A DNA stretch of 64,000 bases. It comes from Seminavis robusta. Taxonomy: Eukaryota > Bacillariophyta > Bacillariophyceae > Naviculales > Naviculaceae. Positions within the stretch are counted from its first letter, which is position 1. Each line of letters opens with the position of its first letter. The position numbers were made by a program, and so were the translations under genes. Where the stretch lies: the NCBI GenBank assembly GCA_903772945.1, contig CAICTM010000250.1, positions 1 through 64,000 on the forward strand, in the 5' to 3' direction. The notes under the pieces were generated by a model. That model was not told the origin of the DNA. It did not search any database and worked only from the letters and a program-made list of their open reading frames with translations. Positions 54,764 to 63,965 of the stretch are shown one piece after another.

Positions 54764-55318
54764 CAAGGCTCTCGTGGCCGTGGTGGTCGCGGCCATTCTC
54801 GTGGTCGTTCTGGCCGCGGATTTGGAAGAAGTGGACGCTCTTCTGGCTATCGTCGTATCTATGGACAAGACGATGGTCCTCGAGCTGGTTACTATCCGCC
54901 TTCCCAGCGTTTCCGTCGTGGAGGATGGAGTCGAGCTCCTACCTGGACGTACAATCGTAGTCCTCCAAGAGAATACCAACGTGGACAACCAGACGGACAG
55001 CAACGCAACAACACTACTCCGGTGCGCAACTTTGCCGGACGTTTCGGTCGTGGTAACTATGCCTCATCACCTCGTGGTCGTGGACGTGGACGTGGTTACA
55101 GTCCTCGACGCGATAATTTTGTGGCTGCCGGTGATGTTCGCGAGGATGATGTGTTCCACGTCGAAGAACAATCCTCTACGGTTCCTGCGGCTGCTGCTAT
55201 GCCGCCTCCTGAAGAAACAGACGAGATGTATTATCAGGAAGAGCCCCATTACTTTGATTCCATGACAGGGGGTTACGATGAATATGAAGAGTTTTATGGA
55301 TACGGTGGCGATTACTGA
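54764..55318 (+). CDS. Gag RGG-rich tail, in frame after the stop
   Basis: 184 codons with no interruption between the gag TAA and a TGA at 55316-55318. Starts QGSRGRGGRGHSRGRSG and carries dozens of RG/RGG motifs, then an acidic tail ending GYGGDY. RGG boxes bind RNA, so this probably replaces the nucleocapsid zinc knuckle. It has no ATG near its beginning, so it would be made only by readthrough (or from a repaired copy). Confidence 0.65.
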   Translation, partial: QGSRGRGGRGHSRGRSGRGFGRSGRSSGYRRIYGQDDGPRAGYYPPSQRFRRGGWSRAPTWTYNRSPPREYQRGQPDGQQRNNTTPVRNFAGRFGRGNYASSPRGRGRGRGYSPRRDNFVAAGDVREDDVFHVEEQSSTVPAAAAMPPPEETDEMYYQEEPHYFDSMTGGYDEYEEFYGYGGDY

Positions 55319-58300
55319 ACCTCTACTAAGGTCTTTGAGAATTATGCAGCGGCGGCTGAGGGAATCAATGTGGACAAGGACTTGGTGCCGATGGCGCTTT
55401 GCGTCCTACATAGTATACAAAATAAACCGTCTGATAGACCGTTATTAGTCCCGATGGACTCTGGTTCTAGTGGAACCTGGATTAGTGAAAAGGCGTTGCC
55501 TAAGGGAACAGTCCCTCGTATTGGAGACGTTGTATCCACCACGACATTGGCTGGCAACGTCCAATCGAACCGTGTTGTTACCTTAGACCGGTTGTGTTTT
55601 CCAGAGTTCTACAAGTCCCGTTTCATCGATGTTGCCCATGCTCGAGTCTTTTCCGCGAGCAATGTTCAGTATGATATGATCATTGGACGCGACATCCTCC
55701 TTGAGATGGGATTGAAGATCGATTTCAAGGGACACAAGATGACATGGGACGAGGTTAGCATCGACATGAGACCTTTTCCTTCGTCTTCAGTTGACAAGAA
55801 GACTCCTCCTGCTACATCGATGTTCCTTGATCTTCTTGAAGCAGATCTCGAAGATGACGATACTCTGCCTACCGTGGCTTCCACGGATTGCTGTGAACAA
55901 GATGACTTGGATGATGATTTGGACGACATGCTCCCCGAATCCGAAAAAGAATCTTCATGTTTTGCAACTCGTGAAGAAGAAGAGAAGGCAACAGACTTGG
56001 GTTACAAGACCAAGCACATCCTCGAATCTAAGTATGAAGGGGCCGATATTACCGCCGTTGTTCGGTCCTGCACTCATCTTTCTCAAGAACAACAGAATGA
56101 CCTTCGTGGTGTCCTTGAGAAATATGACACCTTGTTCAGTCCTGAACTTGGTAAATATACCGGCGGACAAATTAGTTTGGAGATTGATCCTACAGTTCCG
56201 GCCCATCGAAGCCGACACTATACTGTTCCTCATCACCAACAAGACATTTTCAAGAAAGAATTGGATAGGTTGGTTTCCCTTGGCGTTCTTGAAGAAGGAA
56301 GTCGTTCCGAATGGATTGCTGGTACTTTCATCATCCCGAAGAAGGACGGTCGAGTCCGGTGGATCTCTGATTTCCGTGGTCTCAACAAAGCAATCAAGCG
56401 CAAGGTTTATCCAATTCCTCGCATCGCTGATATCCTAGCTCGCCGCAAGAACTATGCATTCCTTACCAAGTTGGATATCTCGATGCAGTATTACACCTTC
56501 GAACTTGACGATTTCAGTTCCGAATTGTGTACCATTGCTACCCCTTTTGGGCTTTACAAGTACAGACGACTACCAATGGGCGTTTCTCAATCTCCGGATA
56601 TCGCTCAAGAAATCATGGAGAAGTTACTCAAAGCTCTTGATGACATCGAAGTCTATATCGATGACATTGGTATTTTCAGTTCCGATTGGCGCTCTCATCT
56701 CGACAAGCTCGATCAAGTACTCAAGATCCTACAAGAGGCCGGGTTCACAATCAATCCATTGAAGTGTGAATGGGCCGTGCAAGAAACAGATTTTCTGGGA
56801 CATTGGTTGACTCCCATCGGTGTTAAGCCTATGGCAAAGAAAGTGCGCGCCATTCTGGACATGAAAGCACCTACTGATATCAAACAATTACGTTCGTTTC
56901 TCGGTTTGGTGACTTATTACCGTGATATGTGGCCTCGTCGTTCTCACACCTTGGCACCTTTGACAAAGCTGATTGGTACCAAGAAATTTGAGTGGACCGA
57001 CGAGCAAGAACAGGCTTTCAAAGCCATGAAAGCTGTGGCGGCAGCTGATACTCTGCTTGCCTATCCCGATCACAACGTTCCATTCGAGATTGATACGGAC
57101 GCTAGTGATTATCAGCTCGGTGGAGCTATCAAACAGAATGGACGGATTATAGCTTACTACTCCCACAAGCTCAATTCCGCCCAAAAGAACTATACTACCA
57201 TTGAAAAGGAATTGCTCTCCATCGTTGAAATCTTCAAAGAGTTTCGGTCTATGTTACTCGGAGCTCGTATCAATGTGTTTACTGATCATAAGAACCTTAC
57301 TCACAAACTTTCCGCTTTTCAAACTCAACGTGTTATGAGATGGCGATTGCTGTTGGAAGAGTTTGGCCCAACCTTTCATTACAAACCGGGCCCCCAGAAC
57401 ATCCTTGGAGACGCCCTCAGCCGGGTGCCCACTTCACGCGAAGATCGTGACAGTGCCAATTCCGATCCTCTTTCTACATTTGCTGACGGATGTTATTCCA
57501 TTGTGGAGGAGAATCGACGGTTGGCCGAATGTTTGATGCATCATCCCGACGACGGTATGGAAGAATCTTTCTTGGAGCATCCTACATTCGACGGTGAAGG
57601 ACGGAATCCCTTCAACTTCTCGGTTCTCGCGGAGTACCAAGCAGCTAGTGCAGAATTGCAACAGACCGTGGTTGATAACCCGGAACGGTTTTTCAAGAAG
57701 ATGTTTGGAAACAGTGAGCTGATATGCTTTCGTCAGAATGACGAGGACAAGATTGTCCTGACAAAAGAGTTGCTTCCCAAGTTGGTCAGCTTCTATCACA
57801 AGTCCATGGCACATGTCGAAGGCATGGATCGTTTAGAACAAACGATCAAGACACATTTCTATCATAGAGGTATTCGCGATGAAGTCCGAAAACAAATTGA
57901 GCAGTGCGAAGCATGTGCGAAGAACAAACGAGCACGACGTGCTTATGGAGAATCTGCTCCACGTGATGCTACGGCGATGCCCTGGCAAGAAGTCCATTGT
58001 GACACAATCGGTCCGTGGAAGATTGAGTTACGACAACGGACGTTGACTTTCAACGCTATGACTATGGTGGATCCTTGCACAAACTTGATAGAGATTGTGC
58101 CTATCATGCGACGCACGTCGGAAGAAGGTGCCCGAGTGGTCGAAGATACGTGGTTTGCTCGGTATCCTCGACCTAAGAAAGTGGTTACGGACAACGGTCC
58201 GGAGTTCAAGCTGGAATTCATTGCGATGGCGAAAAAGAATGGTGCAGTGCATCGCTACTCGTCCCCTCGTAATCCACAAGGTAACTCGATGATTGAACGG

Positions 58301-58804
58301 ACTCATCAGGCAATTGGTCAAGTATTGCGAACCATTGTGGTTTCGCGTGATCCCAAGAGTGTTGCTGATGGAATCAAGGTCATTTCCGAAACCTTGGCGA
58401 CAGCGATGCATGCTCATCGTTGTTCCGTGCAGAGTACGAACGCGTATCTCACTCCTGGTGCTCTTGCCTTCAAACGAGATATGTTTCTTGATATTCCTAT
58501 TTATGCAGACATCCTGACCGTGCAACGACATCGTCAATCCTTGGTTGACAAACGTTTGCTGCGGGCCAATGCTAAACGCATTTCCTATGACTACGCGGTC
58601 GATGACCTGGTCTACAAGCGTGCGTATCTTGGTCTTAGTGATAAGTTGAAGCCTACGGCTTCTGGTCCCTACCGTGTTTCCCGCGTTCATACCAATGGCA
58701 ACGTAACGATTCAGCTCAGTCCTCATCAGTTCGAGCGACTGAACATTCGTCGTGTGTTTCCAAAGCATCCAGTACCTCCGGTTGCCACCGGTACGGGTTA
58801 TTGA
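55319..58804 (+). CDS. pol: Gypsy pol polyprotein
   Basis: The frame is open from the codon after the TGA; the first GTG is at 55370. Protease active site MDSGSSGTWI with later IIGRDILLEMG. RT: TKLDISMQYY and the catalytic YIDD. RNase H: EIDTDASDYQLGG and FTDHKNLTH. Integrase: H-x4-H/C-x2-C zinc site (CEAC), then the D-D-E triad in CDTIGPW, TDNGPEF and MIERTH. C-terminal GPYRVSRVHTNGN-type fold with no chromodomain. About 1160 codons, normal for pol. No ATG near the start, which suggests expression by readthrough from gag. Confidence 0.93.
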   Translation, partial: TSTKVFENYAAAAEGINVDKDLVPMALCVLHSIQNKPSDRPLLVPMDSGSSGTWISEKALPKGTVPRIGDVVSTTTLAGNVQSNRVVTLDRLCFPEFYKSRFIDVAHARVFSASNVQYDMIIGRDILLEMGLKIDFKGHKMTWDEVSIDMRPFPSSSVDKKTPPATSMFLDLLEADLEDDDTLPTVASTDCCEQDDLDDDLDDMLPESEKESSCFATREEEEKATDLGYKTKHILESKYEGADITAVVRSCTHLSQEQQNDLRGVLEKYDTLFSPELGKYTGGQISLEIDPTVPAHRSRHYTVPHHQQDIFKKELDRLVSLGVLEEGSRSEWIAGTFIIPKKDGRVRWISDFRGLNKAIKRKVYPIPRIADILARRKNYAFLTKLDISMQYYTFELDDFSSELCTIATPFGLYKYRRLPMGVSQSPDIAQEIMEKLLKALDDIEVYIDDIGIFSSDWRSHLDKLDQVLKILQEAGFTINPLKCEWAVQETDFLGHWLTPIGVKPMAKKVRAILDMKAPTDIKQLRSFLGLVTYYRDMWPRRSHTLAPLTKLIGTKKFEWTDEQEQAFKAMKAVAAADTLLAYPDHNVPFEIDTDASDYQLGGAIKQNGRIIAYYSHKLNSAQKNYTTIEKELLSIVEIFKEFRSMLLGARINVFTDHKNLTHKLSAFQTQRVMRWRLLLEEFGPTFHYKPGPQNILGDALSRVPTSREDRDSANSDPLSTFADGCYSIVEENRRLAECLMHHPDDGMEESFLEHPTFDGEGRNPFNFSVLAEYQAASAELQQTVVDNPERFFKKMFGNSELICFRQNDEDKIVLTKELLPKLVSFYHKSMAHVEGMDRLEQTIKTHFYHRGIRDEVRKQIEQCEACAKNKRARRAYGESAPRDATAMPWQEVHCDTIGPWKIELRQRTLTFNAMTMVDPCTNLIEIVPIMRRTSEEGARVVEDTWFARYPRPKKVVTDNGPEFKLEFIAMAKKNGAVHRYSSPRNPQGNSMIERTHQAIGQVLRTIVVSRDPKSVADGIKVISETLATAMHAHRCSVQSTNAYLTPGALAFKRDMFLDIPIYADILTVQRHRQSLVDKRLLRANAKRISYDYAVDDLVYKRAYLGLSDKLKPTASGPYRVSRVHTNGNVTIQLSPHQFERLNIRRVFPKHPVPPVATGTGY

Positions 58805-58865
58805 GGTTCCCCTGATTCATTTTCTAAATATTACTGATGCTCGGCGCCTATTGTTGCCTCACAGT

Positions 58866-58874
58866 GGAGGAGAG
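58866..58874 (+). other. Polypurine tract
   Basis: GGAGGAGAG sits immediately before the TG of the 3' LTR, where plus-strand DNA synthesis is primed in LTR elements. Confidence 0.75.
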
Positions 58875-58951
58875 TGACATACGCACGTGTGTGACGTGGC
58901 GTCCTAACGCTAGTTTTAAGTCTAAGCTCACAATATTCCGATCGTAGTTCA
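58875..58951 (+). repeat. 3' LTR, 77 bp
   Basis: Reads identical to the 5' LTR. Preceded by the polypurine tract and followed by the CCGT target duplication and then the minisatellite. Confidence 0.88.
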
Positions 58952-59715
58952 CCGTTACCACGTAATGGTCTAATCTACCTAAACCCCCGTTTATATTGAG
59001 GAGTGGAGTTTGGTCACATCTGGCCGGTACCACGTAATGTCTAATCTACCTAAACCCCTGTTTATATTATTGAGGAGTGGAGTTTGGTTACATCTGCCGG
59101 TACCACGTAATGGTCTAATCTACCTAAACCCTCTTATATTGAGGAGTGGAGTTTGGTTACATCTGGCCGTACCCGTAATGGTCTAATCTACCTAACAAAC
59201 CCCCGTTTATATTGAGGAGTGGGTTTGGTTACATCTGCCGGTACCACGTAATGGTCTAATCTAGCTAAACCCCCCTTCATATTTAGGAGTGGAGTTTGGT
59301 TACATCTGGCCGGTACCCGTATGGTCTAATCTACCTAACAAACCCCCGTTTATATTAAGGAGTGGAGTTTGGTTACACTGGTACTGGCCGGTACCACGTA
59401 ATGGTCTAATCTACCTAAACCCCCCTTTCATATTGAGGAGTGGAGTTTGGTTACATCTGGCCGGTACCACGTACTGGTCTATCTACCTAACAAACCCCCG
59501 TTTATATTATTGAGGAGTGGAGTTTGGTTACATCTGGCCGGTACCACGTAATGGTCTAATCTACCTAAACCCCCCTTCATATTGAGGAGTGGAGTTTGGT
59601 TACATCTGGCCGTTACCACGTAATGGTCTAATCTACCTAAACCCCGTTTATATTGAGGAGTGGAGTTTGGTCACATCTGGCCGGTACCACGTAATGGAAT
59701 AATCTAAATAACCCA
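58952..59715. repeat. Minisatellite array, right part (about 10-11 units)
   Basis: Tandem units of about 70-75 bp, same consensus as the left part, with small indels (C-run length, TTATTG vs TTG, loss of parts of GGTACCACG). Each unit has a GCCGGTACCACG joint. The last unit decays near 59700 (AATGGAATAATCTAAATAA). No coding potential; the short frames through it are repeat artefacts. Confidence 0.9.
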
Positions 59716-60179
59716 AGTTTTAACCATACAGGCAGCTTCGCTTTACTGATTCAAACGCGTGCCGAGCTTCTCAGTGGACTTCTACAGGACCTCTCGTAGA
59801 AGTGTACCAGAAGATCGAAGCTGCTCGTACCATACCGGTGCTGGTGCGCAGAGGCAAACTCGGCTAACCCTAACCCTACAAAAAGGACCAAAAAAAGGGA
59901 CGACCACAACAAAATTCTAACCCAGCCAACTCCGTGGTTGGCGACTTGCTTTTGACAGGTCGTCAGCCAACAACCGCTCCCCCACATCCCACAGTCGAAA
60001 AGCTAAGCTTGAGAGGAGAAATGCTGCATGCAGAAGGCTGATGAAGGAAGGCTTCAGCAACAACACAGAAGGATCGAATCTTCGATCTTCGATCCAATCG
60101 TCCATTGAGCTTGGCGAAACAAGGACACATATCAGAACCAGAGGGAATTGAAATCTGGCAAGAAGCAAGAAATCAAACA
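59716..60179. other. Spacer with short interstitial telomere-like motif
   Basis: Contains CTAACCCTAACCCTA at 59864-59878 (two and a half CCCTAA units). The rest is the 5' flank of the next gene. No gene seen. Confidence 0.5.
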
Positions 60180-61910
60180 ATGACAGACTCGCAAGAAAAC
60201 AAAAAATTGCAGGAGGAGATTGAACTATTGCATAGAAGAGAAAATACTCTTCTACAGCTTGTTCGCAGGGGGTTAAAGAAACAGATCCAGATAGGCGATA
60301 TTCCATTGGAGATTCAAGATATTTTGTTTCCAGATAAAGAAAGTTCGTTTCCAGATAAAGAAAGTGTATTGCACGCTGTGAAGAATGGTACGCTTCGATG
60401 GTCCACTTTGCCCGAAAATCTCAAGTGGAAGTATGATGCCGAAGTAGTTTGTGAGGCCTTCGAGCGGGATAAAATGGACTCATTGGTCATCAAGGCTACC
60501 CGTAGCGAGGCCTACTATGCAATGACGGAAGGCTTACACAAGCCAGGAATTTTGTGGCAAGACTTGCCCTTTGAGCTGAAGCTGAATCCTGATGTTACAT
60601 TGGGTGCTCTTCGAACCAGACAGGGCCCAGCCCTGAATTGCATCCCGCCCCAGTTCCAAAACTGCTTTTCTTTTCTCTCAGTTGCAATTCTATTCGAAAA
60701 ACTCTCCCTGGAAGAGGTGCCAACAGAAGTCCTGCAGAAGGATCCCGAATTGGCTCTTTTAGGCGTACAGATGGGAGAGTTCTTGGCTGCTGATTGTCCC
60801 ATTTTGACTCCGGAGGTCCTTCGAAGGGCTGTCAATGAAAGCAAACTAGAGTGGGAGGATTTGCCATTTGCCCTTCAGCAAGATCTTGGGTTCGCACTTG
60901 GTATCACAAAAACGGAAATTCTTCAACAGATGCTTCAAAGCTGTCCACAACTTTGGAATCATCAGGAGTTCTGGCTGAAGGTTACAAAACAAACTTACGT
61001 TTCACGCGTACAGATGCAGCATATCTCTCTTGAACTGCGCTCCAATTCTGAATTCATGATTGAACTGTGCGTTAACTGTGCTGCAGCATATGCGCTTGTT
61101 GATGAGGATCTGTCAAGCAGTCGGGATTTCCTGGAGCAAATCCTACAAGGAAATGGATGTGTGATCAAGTACCTCTCCCATGAACTTCAAGAGTTGCATA
61201 TTGATCTGATCATCCAGGCCCTGCCTAGCATTCGTGTTGAATGCAAGAAAGAAAACGGTTTGGGAAGAATTTTAGCCCGTGCATTGTCTCCAGCGATCTG
61301 GACACAACGTGATTTTGTTTTGAAATGGGTCCAAGCAGGTCTCAGCCTTCCAAGCAATCTCCCAGACCAGCAACTAGAGATATTGGAGCAAGATCAAGAG
61401 ATCTGTCTTGAGAATGTAATTGCTCAAAAGGCATTCGAATATAGGTTTGGCCAACAGTACACTGGTGATCCTGCGTTTGTGCTCAAAGTTGTCAAGCACC
61501 ACCCATTCCTGTATACACAGGCAACAGGTTCTGCAAAGATATGCCTACAAGTGATGGCAGCAGCATTTGCGGGATGCCCGGAGATTGCATATCGCGCGCT
61601 TGCTGATTTGCCTTTCAAGGAACAAACCAACCTAGTTCGGCGGCTCCAAAAGTACATACACAATGAACTTGAGCCATACTCTACATTTTGCTCATGTGTA
61701 CTTGGAAACATGATCTCGACCCAGTCAATGGCATCAACCGGGACATCTTTGACACTTCTAAACCAAGGGCTGGAAACGTCACTCCGTTACAAAAAACTGC
61801 TGGCCGAGTACCTTGGCATTCCTAGAGGAAGTGATCTGAAACGCCTCCTCCGAGCAAGAGACAATGTCCACAAGGCCACCGGTACCAGGTACTGCCCCTT
61901 GGTCTCTTGA
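60180..61910 (+). CDS. Unknown helical-repeat protein (DUF4116-like)
   Basis: Single exon, 576 aa from the ATG at 60180 (MTDSQENKKLQEEIELL); the frame opens earlier, but only with a TTG. A short coiled coil is followed by about ten loosely repeated segments of 35-45 residues with the pattern G-x-L-x-W-x-x-LP-x-x-L (GTLRWSTLPENLK, GILWQDLPFELK, SKLEWEDLPFALQ). Similar to the DUF4116 repeats often seen in protist genomes, but not a clean match. No signal peptide, membrane helix or catalytic motif. Function unknown, probably a protein-binding scaffold. Confidence 0.6.
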   Translation: MTDSQENKKLQEEIELLHRRENTLLQLVRRGLKKQIQIGDIPLEIQDILFPDKESSFPDKESVLHAVKNGTLRWSTLPENLKWKYDAEVVCEAFERDKMDSLVIKATRSEAYYAMTEGLHKPGILWQDLPFELKLNPDVTLGALRTRQGPALNCIPPQFQNCFSFLSVAILFEKLSLEEVPTEVLQKDPELALLGVQMGEFLAADCPILTPEVLRRAVNESKLEWEDLPFALQQDLGFALGITKTEILQQMLQSCPQLWNHQEFWLKVTKQTYVSRVQMQHISLELRSNSEFMIELCVNCAAAYALVDEDLSSSRDFLEQILQGNGCVIKYLSHELQELHIDLIIQALPSIRVECKKENGLGRILARALSPAIWTQRDFVLKWVQAGLSLPSNLPDQQLEILEQDQEICLENVIAQKAFEYRFGQQYTGDPAFVLKVVKHHPFLYTQATGSAKICLQVMAAAFAGCPEIAYRALADLPFKEQTNLVRRLQKYIHNELEPYSTFCSCVLGNMISTQSMASTGTSLTLLNQGLETSLRYKKLLAEYLGIPRGSDLKRLLRARDNVHKATGTRYCPLVS

Positions 61911-62342
61911 GCACCTCTATCACGATTGATGAAATAAAGGCATGGAATGGCATGCATTGGTTTCGGCACCTCGATAGATAATCTAGCTTTAGAAAACACA
62001 TAATTCTTTGCTGGTGGCTTGCATCCTTATTTCTAGCTAGTAGAATCGAATCAGAATCATATGGCATCCTTGTAGTGAAGATCAGCCAATGAATTGATAC
62101 TGCCGTACCGTGACGAGGCATGGTCCGCCATCTTGGGTGTGTCCATATCTACCGTATACTGTACTGTGTGTTGGCAACGTGCCTACCGTATGACAGTACG
62201 AATTCTAAGTTTGATTCCAAGCAAATTCTTTAGTAGCAGTTGTATCTTCTATTTAGATTTCAACCTTGCTGGAATCGAATCGGGAATGTTGCCATCCGTG
62301 CTGAGGCCAAGCAAATTGTTTAGTAGCAGTTGTATCTTCCAT
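61911..62342. other. Convergent intergenic region with a direct duplication
   Basis: 3' flanks of the repeat protein (+) and the CxC/ILRPWQ gene (-). Holds the first copy of a tandem duplication (62217-62306) whose second copy contains the stop codon of the minus gene. Confidence 0.6.
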
Positions 62343-62391
62343 TTAGATTTCAACCTTGCTGGAATCAGGAATGTTGCCATCCGTGCTGGGG
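62217..62391. repeat. Tandem direct duplication, about 85-90 bp
   Basis: Unit 1 62217-62306 and unit 2 62307-62391 share CCAAGCAAATT(C/G)TTTAG, TAGCAGTTGTATCTTC and the end GTTGCCATCCGTGCTG. They differ by a few substitutions and a 5-bp indel. Unit 2 covers the last 16 codons and stop of the minus-strand gene. Confidence 0.85.
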
Positions 62392-63965
62392 CGCTGGGGA
62401 AGATTACGGTGCATTTGAGAAGGCATCTTATCCAAAAACATCGATAGGATACTCAACGTATTAGGGCGCTCAATGGGGTCTTTGCCGTCGGCACGTTGCT
62501 TCCGAATAGACCTGACATATGCCTTGCATGTATTGGACCAGATCTGCAAGGCCATGCCACAGCTGCCAACTCGAAACGTTGTCATGTCGTTCTTTTGGCG
62601 CCAATTGTAGAGGGATTTGGACAAGGATCTGGAGAAGAGAGAGAGACGCGATTTGTGTTGGCTTAGCCTTCTCCATAAACACTAACGCTTGAAAGGTACC
62701 TTGCAGTACGAAAAAGCTACTTACCTCGCACTTCGATGGTGGGCCTTGACCAACTGGTCGCCCTTCACAATGCCAAACGCCTTCAAAAAGGATATTTGCC
62801 ACGGCCGCAAGATATTCTCCAGCGAATTGGGATCTTCAGGGTTCACCAACTTTTTGGATTTGCGACAAGAGCAGCTCACGGACACAAGTGGAAGAAAGAA
62901 ATCCACCATTTCGTCCCTCTCCGAGAACAAAGCCAACGAATGCTCGCAATCACATTCAAACTGGCCGCCACGGGCCTTCTCCATCGCCGTTGCCATGTTT
63001 CGGACCAGCAAATCCTTTCTCCACGGTCGATCCGAATATTCTGGGGTCACGGCACTTGCTCCAACCATCTCGTCGAGCATTGTCTCCCGAAGAGGGGTTT
63101 CTGCCATTGGTTCCTCGGCGGCAGCAGCGGCCTCCTCGCCATCTTCAGGTTTTGTCTTGCCGGACGGAGGAGTGGTTGAGGTCGTCAGATGAATCTCGTT
63201 CACTTTCTTGTCCAACGTCCGGAGAGTCTCTGTGCGGAATGAAATGTGCGTCACTTGGCTCTGCGAATCGAAACTCATGCTGTCTGCGGGGCCTTCAAGA
63301 ATGTCGTGAAGATTGGTAAAGTGCATCTTGTTCTGGATACTTGGTTCGACGCTACGATTATACTCGCTTTCTCCAGCCATACTCCTCAAGTCATTCGATT
63401 GTAAACCGAGCGAGACTTCGTCGTCCTTCATGACAAATATTTCCTTGCAAGGAACAGAACTGGACACCGGTGTGTAACTTGTGTTTCGGGAGTTGTACGT
63501 GTTGTCACTTCTTGTGGGACGATGGCGCATCACATCACGAGGCTCGAGCAAGGTGTCGTCCCCGGGCGACAAGAACGACACGGTCGATTTGGGAGAAAGG
63601 CTGTGACGAGAAGGTCGTTCACGTGACGGCAATACAGGAGTAATCTCAAGAATCATATTGTTGACCTGCTCCTCCTGTTGTTCTTTGATGGCTTCAGCCG
63701 ATGACTTGTCAGCAAAAGCCATCTTATTGAGTTTATGGTAACTCTCTCGGCTCTTTTCTCCAAACGACTGCAGTGTTGGCGGCTGGGTTGGTGTCTGCTT
63801 GGAGCGTTGAAGGAATCGGGACAGTGCGTTCCTATTCTTGGAAGGAGTTGGCCACGGGTGTGGCTTTGCCGCTGCTGCTGGTGCAGTTGCTGCATGTGGG
63901 TGCTGCTGCTGGGAACTCACAGACGGTGGATTACCTGATTCGCTCCTGTCGACAGCATTTTGCAT
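62343..63965 (-). CDS. CxC/ILRPWQ-domain protein (disordered N-terminus), possibly partial
   Basis: Two exons: 63965-62725 and 62628-62343, intron 96 bp (GTAAGT...CTCCAG), 508 aa as read. The frame stays open to the window edge upstream of the ATG (SPSRRR), so the true start may lie outside. The N-terminal 320 residues are disordered, Ser/Pro-rich with a Gln/Ala/His start, and contain KMHFTNLHDIL. The last 180 residues match the kinesin C-terminus: CDC...CSC, NILRPWQISFL, then across the intron NWRQ, RVGSCGMALQIWSNTC and SIRKQRADG. No other domain. Function unknown. Confidence 0.75.

Larger units (their letters stand above)
53740..58951 (+). mobile_element. Complete Ty3/gypsy LTR retrotransposon
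   Basis: 5.2 kb with 77-bp LTRs at 53740-53816 and 58875-58951 that read identical, TG...CA ends, and a CCGT target duplication (53736-53739, 58952-58955). Joining the flanks restores the minisatellite unit. A polypurine tract GGAGGAGAG abuts the right LTR. Gag, an RGG region and pol lie in one frame, interrupted only by TAA (54761) and TGA (55316). Domain order protease, RT, RNase H, integrase defines Ty3/gypsy; there is no chromodomain. No TGG-type primer-binding site abuts the left LTR; a 12-bp palindrome TCTGAATTCAGA is there instead. Identical LTRs imply a young insertion. Confidence 0.92.

Noticed and set aside
58848-59033. Minus-strand frame through LTR and satellite
   Set aside because: Repeat artefact also seen at 53584-53862.
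62094-62447. Plus-strand frame with a repeated segment
   Set aside because: The repeat is the DNA-level tandem duplication; the frame is antisense to the minus gene's end.
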